Positions 9,531 to 21,003 are shown, numbered from the stretch's first letter. The stretch: 64,000 bases of DNA from Rhodocollybia butyracea (GCA_015501585.1 JADNRY010000267.1:21105-85104); one strand, 5' to 3'. Numbers and translations: made by a program. The notes: generated by a model from the sequence alone, not told the origin.

Positions 9531-11029
9531 TCAGCAAAATGTACAAAGAAAAATAGAACTATAACAGACCCAGTCATCATCCTGCACGAATTCTAATAGC
9601 ACTACTCGCAAGCCTTCACGTCTATCCAAATTCTCTAACGGCTCATAAACTTTGCGATCAACTGTGCTGAGTGGAAACTTGAGAATAACAGACCATATGC
9701 AGCCTTGTCCCCTTGACATTGCTGCAGACCGCTCTGAACCCAGTGGAAACCAGCGTGACTGAACCATTGAAACGAGTTCAGAGTGGCTGCAACAGCTATC
9801 AGAAGACAGGTAGAGACTGTGTAGTTTCGGAACAATGGAGATATCATCCCAAACAGTGAGCGCTGACGTCAGCTTTAAAGTGACTGGACTTTGTCTATTT
9901 CGAGGGAAGTTAGAGATGGCATGAGATGGAGGGTTCGTAGAAGGTTATCATCAGTTAGAGATATCTTTTTGATAACAAATGCAGTGATCATGCATTCTGA
10001 TCTCAACACGAAGGATTCAAATGCCTCGGTTGACCACTCCTTGCCACCATCAACCACGAGCTCGGCCAGAGAAGGAAAATTGAAGGAGAGAAATAAAGCC
10101 TCTAGTGAGACTATATCTCTTGTAGCAAGTGAAGTGATGTTGGGGTATTTGCTGGCTTTCTCAAGTCTGTTAGAGTCTTCTATGAAACTGATCTCGAGAA
10201 AAGTCAGAGAAACGCAGCAATCCAGAACTTCCTTCAATGTTTCCAGGGACTCTAAGTGTCCGTTGACACAAAATTTTGTAATCTTTTGGCAGATGATGGT
10301 GGGGATTGGCAGTAGAGACATTGGTTCAACAAAACCCCAAACTGTACGAAGTTTCGGGGAAGTTTCGAACCGACAAAGATCGGCGGCACTGGCACCTTTT
10401 CCACCACCAATATCCAGCTCAACAAGAAGGGGAAATTCAAGGCCAGAGAGTATATTATAACCAGAGATTGAATTATCTCCAGTGTATCTGAACATCTTCC
10501 AACGATGACTTTCGTTTGTGAGCATAGTTAGGCCAGGAAAGGTAAGAGGGCCATGCCAGTGAAGGGGCTGTGTACCCTTTGCAATCAACGTTATGTTTAA
10601 CAGAACCTGATGAGATTTCTCCAGAAACCCGATGATCCTATCTGAAAAGCTAGCCACTGAACGTTCAGGTGCTCCCCAGTTTTCCGGCCTAGAAATGGTT
10701 GTCTCTACTGTTAAGTTGGACCAGAGTTTTGGTAATCCTTTTACGATTTTGTACCAATGATGACAAACGGAACCTATCGCGATGGCAGGGAGAGAGGTGT
10801 AGCAGTGGCTCTTCAGATAATTTTCTGCGCATGCGTACTCCATAATTATCGCTAATGTTTCGTCCGGCACCATCCAAAAGGGAGATGGCAAAAATTTGAT
10901 TTTTTCTCTCTGCTTTCGCGGTATCTCCATTTCATGGCCAAGGTTACGTTGGTCAGAAAACAGAACCTCGATTTGAGCATCAAGTTTCTCCATCTGAGCC
11001 TCGACGATTTTGATGTCTTCATCCATCAC
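9531..11029 (-). CDS. F-box/leucine-rich protein (one frame break)
   Basis: The ATG is at 11029. The first 384 codons (to 9875) give an N-terminal coiled coil (residues ~3-45), then an F-box (PDETLAIIMEYA ... IGSVCHHWYKIVKGLPKLWS, residues ~53-105), then leucine-rich stretches such as LTFLEISF and MPSLTSLEI. F-box proteins dock substrates to the SCF ubiquitin ligase through Skp1, and this architecture is a very large family in Agaricomycetes. After a stop at 9875 the family-typical C-terminus (PKLHSLYL, MVQSRWFPLG, EGLRVVLLEF) continues in the -1 frame to a stop at 9531. No GT-AG intron fits the ~27 nt between the two, so a single-base deletion near 9876-9880, or an assembly error, is likely. 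No other introns are needed. Confidence 0.7.
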
Positions 11030-11337
11030 ATTTGATACCAGTTGAATTACTTTTCACGCCTCTGAAACGACAGAGGGGCCCGAGAAAGATCGAAGCTGTT
11101 TGTTTATGTCTTTATGGTCAAGCTTTAAACAAGCTCTGTGAGCTAAGTGCTGTCATGGGTTGAAACAAATGAGCTCTCAAGGGTGAGAAATAGCATTCTC
11201 TTTAACATTGTATTACAACTCCAGTACACTTGCCTGTTGTCCTTGAAAAAATGCAACCTTGACCGCAAAGCCCTTGAGAATCCCTTGAGAAACCCAAAAA
11301 AGATCTATGTTGAAAGTAATTTGAAAAAAAAAGGAAT
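11030..11337. other. Intergenic between F-box gene and tRNA-like gene
   Basis: AT-rich upstream region of the minus-strand F-box gene. No further feature recognised. Confidence 0.4.
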
Positions 11338-11426
11338 GGTCCAACCAGGACTCGAACCTGGGCCTCACGGGACAGCCTTCCGCCGTCCACTACCGCCATG
11401 CGCGCTAACCACTACACCATTGGACC
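11338..11426 (-). tRNA. tRNA or tRNA-like gene with putative 18-nt intron, isotype unresolved
   Basis: Read on the minus strand it starts GGTCCAA and ends TTGGACC, a perfect 7-bp acceptor stem. The D arm (GTGT/GCGC), A box (TGGTGTAGTGG), B box (GGTTCGAGTCC) and a 5-bp T stem (CCAGG/CCTGG) are all present. The anticodon stem CATGG/CCGTG encloses 25 nt, that is a 7-nt loop plus ~18 nt of intron. Canonical placement would give anticodon GTA, but U33 is absent, so identity and function are doubtful; the acceptor end looks more like tRNA-Gln. A run of ten T residues, a good Pol III terminator, follows a few bases after the 3' end. Confidence 0.6.
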
Positions 11427-11594
11427 GATGTAATTATTTCTTTTGCAGAGATATTTGACTGCTCCGAAGCCAATGAAAAAATTGATACCAACACAATTAC
11501 TTTTTAGCGTACTGATTACGAAGGTCTTCCCATATAGAGAACATCTGAAGCCCATTTCCCCACCTGGCTTTTCGATCCTCCTCTCTCTTCATCT

Positions 11595-12613
11595 TCATCT
11601 CAGGTGTCGCAGTTGGTCCCAGAGAATCATATGCCCGCCGCGATCTGGATCAAAGTTACCTAGAGCAGTGATAGCACACCATCCGAAAGCAAGGTTGTGG
11701 CAGTCAGTATGAGGCCAGGTGACTATACATGGGCCGAGGTTAAAGGAAACGCCTGCGAAAACACCATTAAACCATCAAGTAAGTCTAGGATTGGAAGCAA
11801 AAAGGTTGTTGAGGTTTTCGTTGTACAATCCAAATGTATTCGCCACAAAGCATTGGAAGATGGCTATAGAAGAAAACAATTAAAAATTAAATATCAATAA
11901 AAGGAGGGAGTAGCTTACAGTTTGCAAACCCAACAAGACAACGGAAGCCAGAAGACGCAATAAGGCTGACAAGGATGGCACAATTGGCTACACCATAGAA
12001 AGCCATTGTACCAGGTCTCTGCGGTTGAAAGATTAGCTGGGGATGGGATGGAGAATCAGCGCCTATACCTTACTACCCCCGCCAAACAATGTACCTAAAG
12101 CAACCAAAGGAAACTTCCCTCTTTTATGAGCTTCCTGTTTCTTACTGAACGTCATACTGCCGCGAGCATCTTTGATTTTGAGATCAAGATCTGGTGACCA
12201 GAAGAAACATCAGCGTTCTAGATCTCGATGTTCGTAGTGGTAGCGTCATTGCTGAGCGATGAACATCAAAACTCAGGTGCGAAATGGAAGAGATAACGAA
12301 CAAGTAATGAAAAGAAAGCAAGATTGGCATTACGCACCAGTGAGGTCATGAGCTAATTGTGCATCCATTGCGTCGCGTGGATGAAGTTTATCAGAGTTGG
12401 TAGCCTTTTCCGATAAAACGCTTGGGGTGGAGAAAACAGTAGACCATGTCAGCTACAGTAATGACAATCAAGATTGAAAGAGATTGTGCTAACGAATGCT
12501 TTGTGCCTGAGGGACACCTGTCGCGGAAACACTGGATACACAGCTGGAGTTGTCTGGAGGCTCGGGAGGAGGATCCCCTCATCCACATTGACAGAGCGTA
12601 CCGGTGAATCCAT
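11595..12613 (-). pseudogene. TET/JBP-family 2-oxoglutarate/Fe(II) dioxygenase remnant
   Basis: Five exons fit in phase: 12494-12613, 12338-12452, 12069-12190, 11919-12018 and 11595-11863 (242 codons), with introns of 41, 147, 50 and 55 nt. The last exon encodes WFNGVFAGVSFNLG, then WPHTDCHNLAFGWC and ALGNFDPDRGGHMILWD. This matches the core of fungal Tet_JBP oxygenases (Pfam PF12851): the HxD Fe(II) ligand pair is HTD. Family members oxidise the methyl group of 5-methylcytosine or thymine in DNA. The frame is broken by an in-frame TGA at 11775-11777 and stops at 11595 just after LWD, so the second half of the double-stranded beta-helix (distal His and 2OG-binding Arg) is absent. In fungi this family was reported to expand together with KDZ/Plavaka-type transposons (Iyer and colleagues); a Plavaka remnant lies 1.0 kb away. 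The exon models are my own and untested. Confidence 0.62.
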
Positions 12614-12685
12614 GTCTACATCTAAAGCTTTTCAGCAATAAGCGAAAGCTAAAGCAAGAAAGATGTCAAATGTGCGAAAGCTTAC

Positions 12686-12801
12686 TGTAAGCCTGGGCTT
12701 ACCACAGTTTCTATAAAGTGCATATATAGTGGCCAGTGACATTCAAAGCCACCGGCCACTATATATGCACATTATAGAAACTTGGTAAGCCCAGGCTTAC
12801 A
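12686..12801. mobile_element. Foldback MITE-like hairpin, 116 bp
   Basis: Almost the whole element is an inverted repeat: TGTAAGCCTGGGCTTACC at the left, its complement at the right, and an inner arm (GTGCATATATAGTGGCC) around a ~19-nt loop. Flanks CTTAC and CTTAT resemble a 5-bp target duplication with one change. No coding capacity. Confidence 0.65.
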
Positions 12802-13168
12802 CTTATCAGTGACAAAAAATCTCTTTCAGTTTCCAGAAAGGCCAGCGATTGGTTGAAATCAGGTTCAGAAGTGTAAAGATCTGCTCTGCGGGCCTGTGCA
12901 GGCGAGGTGGAAAGAGATGGCTGTCAGTGTCATGATGATGGTCGACGACTGGAAATGGCAGTGAAATTGAAAGAGTCCAAAATCACGTGAAAATTATGTT
13001 GTTATAAGCTTTCGTGAGGAGAAGGAGAATATGACACGCGTCGGACAGTACGCAAAGCAACTCATCTTCCAGTATAACATTGCCATTTCATAGCTCACAA
13101 AGTAAATTACTTTGAGTCACTGCCAAAAGAAATCAAAATACGAGGCCATAAGTCCTGGTTGACGGTAC
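12802..13168. other. Intergenic
   Basis: No gene, repeat or RNA recognised between the foldback element and the second tRNA-like copy. Confidence 0.4.
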
Positions 13169-13250
13169 GGTCCAACCAGGACTCGAACCTGGATCTCACG
13201 GAGGTCTATCATCAAGCCATCATGCATGTTAACCTCTACACTATTGGACC
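13169..13250 (-). tRNA. Degenerate tRNA-like copy (probable pseudo-tRNA)
   Basis: It shares the acceptor stem GGTCCAA/TTGGACC, D arm and B box (GGTTCGAGTCC) with the copy at 11338-11426 on the same strand. Its anticodon stem (CATGA/CCGTG) has a mismatch, the 18-nt loop lacks U33, and no T run follows the 3' end. Read as a decayed duplicate of the first copy. Confidence 0.5.
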
Positions 13251-13569
13251 TTGGTAGTACTTCTCTACATTAGTACTAATAAGATCATAATCATGTTAGG
13301 GTAGAATTAGATAGGTAGCTGTAACAGCTAGTCTTTACGGGGATTGGCTAGTACCATCCCTGCGTTGGCCTCGTAGTTTACCTTCTTTACCGGAGTCGAG
13401 CTTGCCGCCTGCGTTGGCGTAGGGACCTGTATGGGACTGGCACTTTCAGCTGGCATGGCTGTGTAATATCATATTACAGTCCAAAGGAAGCTCCATTCAT
13501 CCCAACGATGTGCAAAGTGCATGCGTAGCTTCACCTGGTGCACATGCTGCAGTAGTAATAACTGGCACG
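13251..13569. other. Intergenic, no feature
   Basis: Sequence left of the inverted duplication; nothing recognised. Confidence 0.4.
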
Positions 13570-16533
13570 TTGCCAGGAAGACTACCTTTAACGACAAGTT
13601 TAACGAAGACTCCAATCTCCTCAAATAAACTGGTAAAGCCCCAAGTTCGTATAAGATGTGCTTTGTCAATGGGGAATAGGATGAGAAAGTCTTGTCATTG
13701 ATGATACAGTACCATTCAGCCGACGCGAGATGTTCACGATCAAGGCAAATGATATTCCACGATTTACAAAGGCAGATTAATCACTACTTATTTGAAATGT
13801 GCTGATGGGGAGTGGTTAGGGTGTCCAATTTAGGGTCCGAGTACTTGTTGTCGCCAGGTCTATCGTTCTTGCTTAAACAAGACACCGCGCACGGGAAGCC
13901 GCTTACCAGCACTTTACAGCGCCAGGAGCCGGTAGGCTGGAGTTACTCGAAACGGCTGCATAGTGCCTGAGCCGTTTCGAGTGGCTCCAGCTCACTTACG
14001 TTTTACTGATGCACTATAAGTCTGTATATGTGTAAGTACAGTATTTCTCCAAAAAAATACAATATATCAACACTAGTATTCTAGCTAGTAGTGAAATATA
14101 TGAAGAAAAGATAAAGAAAAGATGAGATGGAAAGACAACAGACTTGTAAAGTGTAAAGTCCGGAAACCAGCCCAATCAAGAGCCCAATCTATCAACAGGG
14201 AATTTGAGTATGAAAGTCTGCATACACAATCCTCGCGCGCTTGCTTGACCGCTCCAAACTTCTAGTCTGGACCAATGTGATTGGACCAAGGTAACAGCAG
14301 CGCAGTCATTGAATTTAGCAACATTCGAAGATATCATAGCGAGACTCTGTAGGTTTGAAACAATGGGATCAGAGTGGAAGTTGATAATCAATATATCGTC
14401 TGATATGTATATTTACTCTGAAAATTATTCACAAAAAATGCTGGACACTTATCCAGTATATTGTCTGAAGTCCAGCCGTTTCCTTCCCAATCACTTGAGC
14501 TTGGTACAAGCATACAACTCTGTCTAATATCTGACAATGGAATGATTTCACCTTGAGGAGTGCCATTCGAGGCACTGACTGATGGTTGTACGTGATACAT
14601 TCCATTTTTACTATCAGGTACACTTTTAAATCGAGAAAACCATGTAACATATGCAAGAGGTGTTTCAGCCTTGGGCCAGTTTGGGGGAGCATCCTCTTCA
14701 GATCTTTGCCCAAGTCTTTTTACCACGTTAGGGAGCCGGAATATGACCCTAAGTCTGGCAACCCTACAGCCTCTTACTGCCGTAGATTCAGCTTCATCAT
14801 TGATCAATATTATCACTGTATCATATTGAGACTTTGACTTTGACTTGGAGTTTTTTTTGATGGAAGTTGAAGGGGCAGCTCTTACTATTTCTTTTGGCAC
14901 ATCTGACGCATCATCAAACTGATTCACAGGTGTAAATTTAAAATGGTGCCAAACATTGAGTAAAGTAAAAGGAAGACATCCTATTGATAAAGCTTCTGCT
15001 TTCGTAACCTGTCCTTCTTTTGGAAGAAGAGAGTTTATATAAAGCTTCAATGCCGGTATAAAACCAGGTGCATTATGAGAATTTGCAATTGCCTTAAGAC
15101 TTTTTTTTGTCTCATGTGGGTGTTTAGCTATTTGGATGTTGGTCTGCAGCAATGTTTTGGTATTAGCATTACTAGTACTGGCAGGAGTAGCAGTGGCGGC
15201 TCTTTTTTATCAGAGGCTATAATCACAGGACAGACTGTCCCTCCAACTGGAATTGCATGCTAGGTTTTGAATTGAGATTTGCAAGAAGTGGCAGCTGACG
15301 GATAAGTTCAATTACACACCTGCACTGGATTCCAAAAACCCGTAGTCCACATCTCAGAGTAGATACAATTGTTTCCAGTCTGTTCTGCCCCACAAAAAAG
15401 CTTTCCTGGTTTGTACACCAAGTGTTCAGCAAAGGCAGGATCACCCCAGAGTCCTTTGATTGCTTCAACTGGGTCCCGATGATACACAGTGAAATGTTCA
15501 CCAGGTTTATCACAGAATGATAATTGTTTAGTCCACCATTTTCCACATCTCTCGGGGATTTCATCAATGCACTTTAGCATACCTCGGGAGTTTTCATAAG
15601 ATAGACCTAATTTTTTGCTGTACCTATGAGATTTAAAAAGTCAACAACCTTGAATACTACTACAGCTTCTCAGTGACTACTGCCACTGGAGTGAGTCATC
15701 AAAAAATATTTGAAAGACTTTACCTGAAGAACGTTAAGCAGGCGATCAAGAGCTTTTTGAGAAATCTTTTCTGTGACTGCCCACTGTGCAATTTCCCAAT
15801 CCAACTGGGAAGCAAAAGGTTGATAGCACTTCTGATCAAGATTATCATCATGAGTAGTAGTACCACTACTAAGTTCCTGTTGCCCTTTCGATTTTAAAAT
15901 ACTTTCCCATTGTTCATAGACAGTTTTACGCTTGTTGATCACCTTACCAGCAGTATTGCCAAGTTCTTGGCTCATCTTTGTCATCAACACTGAGGATGCC
16001 GGCTAAATTGAAACGTCTTGGAGATGAAGAAGCCTCAGACTCTCCTGAGGCCTCGGGGTCAGAAGAGGTGTTCATATCTGAGTCACGGTCTATCATAGAA
16101 GAGGCCCCAGTATCTGAATTAGAGGAGCCAGTTTCAGAAAACCTCTCCCATATCAATGTCTTTGGATGGATATGTGGGATCAGAGTGGATGCCACTTGTT
16201 GAGTAATCGGGGAAGTTTGGGCTAGCTGGTTTCAGGGGGGGTAGGAAGTCAAACCCGGCTTCTGCTTCAGGCTCCATTAACACATTCTGGCATATCATCA
16301 TCCTCGAAGTCTGCATATGATTGAGTCATTCACTGATTAGTAGTTGCACAACTACAAGATTTTAAATAAAGCTGAACATACCTCCTTGCCAGCTGGAAGA
16401 GTCAGATTTGTTGTCGGACAGTGAAAGTAATGATGGACAATCAGACACATTGTCTTCAATGTCTGAATTCCCATGATCAGTCTCATCTCCGTAACCAGGG
16501 TCAAGTCCAAAGTTGGAGTAACTGTCTTCATCT
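13570..16533 (-). repeat. Left arm of a ~2.96-kb inverted duplication
   Basis: This arm is nearly identical, in reverse orientation, to 33028-36598. Lengths agree at ~2.96 kb after removal of the 601-bp insertion plus 8-bp duplication from the right arm. The arm carries the Plavaka transposase remnant and the segment beyond its 3' end. The left copy continues past 16533 into the transposase N-terminus, whereas the right copy is cut off at the equivalent point. Confidence 0.85.
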
Positions 16534-16922
16534 TCAGAATCGTCTTCATCTTCAGAATCACTATATTCTTCTTGGTCATTTATGTTGTACAAATCTACAT
16601 GCATGGCCTTGTTGGAGCCTAATTTTAGATTATCATTAGGCTGTTGTAAAGGCTGACGCTGTGCATGGCTGGCAAGGCGAGAACGAGCAAGTGCTTCTAC
16701 TCTTTCGATAGTTTTGGATATTCTATCTATTTGTGTTCTCTCGTGGCGCACGAATTCCTGCTTATGCACATTATCCTTAGTCTGTTTTATGTTTCGCTCT
16801 AGGTACCCAGCTACGGAAAATTCCCGATAGCATACAGGACATTTGATGGGTTCTGGGGCCATACCGGTAGGAGTACTAAGTTGGGAGGACAAAGTCACAG
16901 AGTGAAAGAACAGGGGGAACAT
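14388..16922 (-). pseudogene. Plavaka-type (CMC) DNA transposase, internally deleted, left copy
   Basis: Segments in transposase order on the minus strand: an N-terminal zinc finger (KCPVCYREFSVAGYLERN, ~16780-16850) with an acidic stretch after it; PFASQLDWEIAQWAV (~15810); a block with IDEIPERCGKWW, HRDPVEAIKGLWGD and IYSEMWTTGFW (15308-15580); and a 254-codon C-terminal frame (14388-15152) ending with the diagnostic IIPLSDIRQSCMLVP and NILDKCPAFFVNNF. Intron-like gaps separate the blocks. The central catalytic region expected of an intact Plavaka transposase (typically about 1,000 residues) is missing, so the element is non-autonomous. Assignment rests on conserved family phrases I recognise and was not checked by search. 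Confidence 0.7.
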
Positions 16923-19161
16923 TTATATGAGATTGCTGCATCAGTGAAAATATCAGATGACTATGGTAACTGTTTGAGATCATACAGGATCATACCATCT
17001 TGATAAAACGTGAGAATTGGAGTGGATAGCATCTATACTTAGTTCCCATATCTCTTCTATTTTTTCTTGAGCTCCCAGTAAGCAATTTCTGAGTCTTCTG
17101 ACTTGCTTCTGACTCAAGTTTGAAGTCTGATCTGCATTTTGAACGCGAAGTGAGACCCACCCTTGAATATATAGAGCCGTAACGACTTGTATGATTGTTT
17201 CAAAAGATTCAGTCAACCATGCCTCGTTTGCGAAAGTCTCGCGCGAATCGGAAACTGTAATGTTATGTTATTCCCACTACCTCGTTAGGGTAGAGGGCCT
17301 TATGGTGCTTGAGTTTTCGATCGCGCTTGTTCCAAGATTTGGAAGAACATCCATGGCATATGTTTTGATTTGCAACTGAGATGAACTTACTGGATGAATG
17401 TCAATCATTTTTTTTCGGAGTAAATATACATATCAGACAATATACTAGTACTAATGTGAATCTGTTTCAACTTTCATGAACTGACAGAACGTCCACAACA
17501 CAGATTGAAAGTGGGTGTTTCAGTGCCTTATTTATCGAACCATAAAACACAAATGATAAGACGGCTATGTGCTGCAGGCACTAAGAGTAAATTAGATAAG
17601 ATAACTTTGTTACCACCACAAGCCATGATTCATCCTTCTCTCTACTGAGTACTGAGTACTGAGCGCTGAGCACTAAGTCTGGAAGATGCTAACTGACAAA
17701 ACCGCGGGCGTCATTCGATATATATCCGGCCCGGTGCGAGGCTGTTGAATTCAGCTACCGCCAACCTATAGGCACTAGTATAGAACTTTTCGCAAATGAT
17801 CAGTATGTGCTTTCATTCATTTGACGATCATAACTGAGGCTTAAGTATTAGGGAAATAGCTCTGTGAGGTCACGGTATGCCATCTGTCGCGTCAAAAGGT
17901 TTCCTGCACGAGGATATCGTACGTTTGGTGTATTTGGTGCAGTTGGTATCTCTGGTGTATTTGGTGCACTGTTTGGTATATCTATTGATGTAAGGTGAGT
18001 GCACGAGCAAAGTAATTGACTGGCTAACCAGCTGTGCAGGCTCCCTTTGGTTGTTTGATGTTTGGTAAAACCTGCTGCAAATGTCCGTTAGTCTGCGTAT
18101 ATCCGGGAACTCGACTTTTGGTGTATCGAACCCTCATTCTACGAAGAAAGGGGAGCTCTGCCATATGTTGCGTTTGGAAATAACTCTCAGTTTGCTGTGC
18201 GATAAAATTCTCTCGTCTTCCTATCATTAACCGACAGGAAGGTTTTAGTCCAAGGCATCCGTATACAGAAGTGCTGGATTGGCATCAGGACTCACCCTTC
18301 ATCCTACGTTTCCTTTGACTCGCTTTGAGAGGCAGGGTTCTTGCTTGTCGGGACATCGTGAGACAATGAAAATGAAGGACGTTCCATATTTCAGAGTTAA
18401 ATACTCGGAGGTATTAGCGGTGGCTGAATTTATGACTCAAAGTCATGAACTTCCGTTGCTACGTCTCAGAGCTTCCTGCCGGACAAACAGACAAACTACG
18501 AAGGCGCACTGTCTCAGACTCCCCTTCGGACAGATGCAAAATCCCGCTGCCAAACACCTCAAAGAGCTGTCAACGCTTATTTCACATTGTCGCTCTATGG
18601 ATGTTCTATCTGCCTTGAATGATATCACGACAAACAGCGCTCAGGTGTTTGGTCCACTTTTACAACAACAGAAGAGAAATTTCTACCAGCAATCTCAGCT
18701 TCAACTTGAATGATTGCGTGGCTTGGAGGATCTTCTCTGTTGTCTCCCCATCATCCAGAGGAACTTTACCGCTTGCCTCTATCAGCACAAGAACCTACTA
18801 TCCTACGCAATCTTTATCACCTGCGCCAATACTTTCCCGAAATTATATTGTCCACGGAGATTGCCCTGTTCCATATATTGGATGCCTATCCTGACGAAAC
18901 GTCGGAAACTCTTAGGTCAATGATGACGGTACGGATATTTTTTGGGTCATGCCATGTTCAAGTTTTAATGCGATTGCAGGCGGTGAAGCGTGGCAAAGTA
19001 GCGCTATCGCAATTTCCTTGCCAAAGTTTCGAAACACTTGGTGTTCAATGATGGGTAGATGATGATGTTGTAAAATATCTCGTCAATGGGTGGTGCTCCA
19101 AATCCCTGAGAACTCTTGGACTCGGCACTTGGTTCGCCTGCAAGTTCCTTTTTCAGGATAC
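16923..19161. other. Unassigned region with a small Plavaka scrap
   Basis: 17417-17443 matches 26 of 27 bases of the transposase C-terminal coding end (SKYTYQTI) but in + orientation, so a piece of another copy is present. A phrase TTTGGTGTATTTGGTGCA is imperfectly repeated at ~17924-17985. Frames on + between 18279 and 19051 are fairly long and may be remnants of one multi-exon gene, but no domain was recognised. Confidence 0.35.
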
Positions 19162-20095
19162 TCAGTGTGTGCACACTAAAACCAGGACCTTGACCTCAGA
19201 AGATGAACTGGGCGTGCAAAAGTGGTGTCGCACTGCTGAGGTACAATTCTTATTTTGGTTTACAGGTTTTGCTAAGTCGAGAGTAGAAGCAGTAAACATG
19301 GGGGCGAAACGCTGAAGACGCTCTTCCCTGATGCGGAGAGCCTCCTCCTTGGACTGGAGTCTCTCTTTTTCGATGCAGAGTCTCTCCTCTTGGATTCTGA
19401 GCCTCTCCTTGTCATCCCTTATTTTCTCCTCCCTGTTGAAGATTTCATTGTCCTTGTCACGGAGCTTCTTCAACCTTCGGCTCACTCGCTGTTCCGCAGC
19501 ATGTAGGCTTTTTTTGCGGACCGAAACCAGAGGCATTGTAAAGGGCAGCATATTCAGAGTCATTGATGTTCATCCTCTCTTGAACTCGCATTCTCTTCAG
19601 AAAGTCCCTCTTCGTACACCCCGTTGAGTAGGTGCATTGTTTACACAGGAGTGTAAACTCATCGCTGGTGCATTCGATTCCTTTGTGGTAGCATCGATCG
19701 CACGCCTGGTTGTAACTATCAGTAAATGGATCTGCCAAAATATTTCAAATACAAACAAGATTACGGTACTTTTGATTCAGCTCTCGTTTTTCGGCTTTTG
19801 TTCCCGGTCCTCTGTAGATTTTATGGAACTCCTTCAATAAGTTATCGCTGATCTCATGGGCCTTTGAATTTTCAGTAGTCTCCGCATTCTCTGTGTCACG
19901 AGCCACCCAACTTTCCTGCCAAATGGTGGACTGTTCCGGTGCATCAGTGCTCGCTGAAGTTTGTGGCTGGCACATTAGATTCTGTCCATAGTAAGACGGG
20001 TGTCTGTAGTGAGATAAGGGAACCCCAGCAGACGTCCATTGCTGTTCAAATGTTTGGCCGGATGTCAAGCCACCTGCGCAGACACGGTGATCCAT
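19162..20095 (-). CDS. Cysteine-cluster coiled-coil protein (frame broken at an A7 run)
   Basis: Exon 1 starts at ATG 20093-20095 and encodes a Gln/Ser/Thr-rich region, ending near 19770. An intron of ~38-54 nt follows; its exact sites are uncertain. The next part gives ACDRCYHKGIEC and LCKQCTYSTGC, that is CX2CX6C and CX2CX5C, a paired-triad cluster reminiscent of fungal Zn2Cys6 domains. A strongly charged coiled coil follows (REEKIRDDKERLRIQEERL) but in another frame; the frames meet at a run of seven A (seven T on +, 19509-19515), where one base fewer restores continuity. It has the same cysteine arrangement as the intact gene at 39520-40532. DNA binding is a plausible inference, not shown. 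The 3' end model past ~19270 is unsure. Confidence 0.5.
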
Positions 20096-20917
20096 GAGTA
20101 GTTTTCTGTCCGACAAAAGACAGTGACTTTGATCTTTATAACAGTACAAGTACAAGAACTTTCGAGAAAAAGTAATGCGTCCTTAGCAACAGAAAGAGAT
20201 CCGGAAAGAATAACTGATATTGTAAATATAGATTTCTTGTTGAGGCAAAGGAATATCCTTAATCAAGTCCTTAATCGACTCGGAGAAACACGTGTCTGTG
20301 ACTAGCGCTGTCAAAAAAGTACATGTTTTTCACTTTGCTTTGTTACCGCAATTCTCATTCCACTTAGGAAAAACTAGGCATGATGTCGATAACAAATACC
20401 TTGAAGTTGTTGAAGACACAATACTCAAACTAGCAAACCAATAAACATCAACAATGGAGATGTGAAGACACTAGTGCCGAGAGCAATGTTGTTTACATGC
20501 GTCTTTTTCCCCGTTTTTTGGTTACTAAAAGATTCCAGGATGCAAACAAACTCAAGCTCAAGCTCAACTAGTGAAGTTCCAGCACAAATCAGCGGTAGCA
20601 AACGACTGTCGTTGATGAATCTTCAGGCCTTCCTGTCCGTCTATAGAATATCGCAGTTGAATATTGAACATTGATCAATAAATACTAGCCTGGTACGTGA
20701 CATTAGTTTTTCCCTGCTCACGTTAATCTAAAACATTATAGATCCTCCTCCTGATTCCCTCTTTATGGCACGAAAGATGCTCTCTACTCTTGCAATTCCT
20801 CATGGGTCAACCTTCGAGTAATCAGAATCGCGTACATCCGAAGGAACAACCGGCAACCATGGAACACGCCTGAGATAGGTAGGTAAAAGAACCTATCTCA
20901 TTGCCTGTACCGTCGTC
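20096..20917. other. Intergenic
   Basis: Contains a 10-bp-arm hairpin TGAGATAGGT/ACCTATCTCA (20871-20900). No gene recognised. Confidence 0.4.
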
Positions 20918-21003
20918 GCCCAGACGGCTGAGTGGTTAGGCGGTTCATGGCGGTTCATGCAAATGGGTTGTGGACTGAGGCGGGTTTGACTCCCAGTTTG
21001 GGT
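20918..21003 (+). tRNA. Class II tRNA-like sequence (Ser/Leu type), probable pseudogene
   Basis: The acceptor arms GCCCAGA/TTTGGGT pair with two G-U wobbles; an A-box-like GGCTGAGTGGTTAGGC and a B-box-like GGTTTGACTCC are present. A 10-bp unit, GGCGGTTCAT, is duplicated in tandem right after the D arm, and the T stem pairs in only 3 of 5 positions. The extra length suits a tRNA-Ser/Leu ancestry. No clean anticodon. Confidence 0.45.

Noticed and set aside
9875..11029. Complete 384-residue F-box protein ending at 9875
   Set aside because: Family-typical C-terminal sequence continues in the -1 frame to 9531, so the stop at 9875 is probably caused by an indel.
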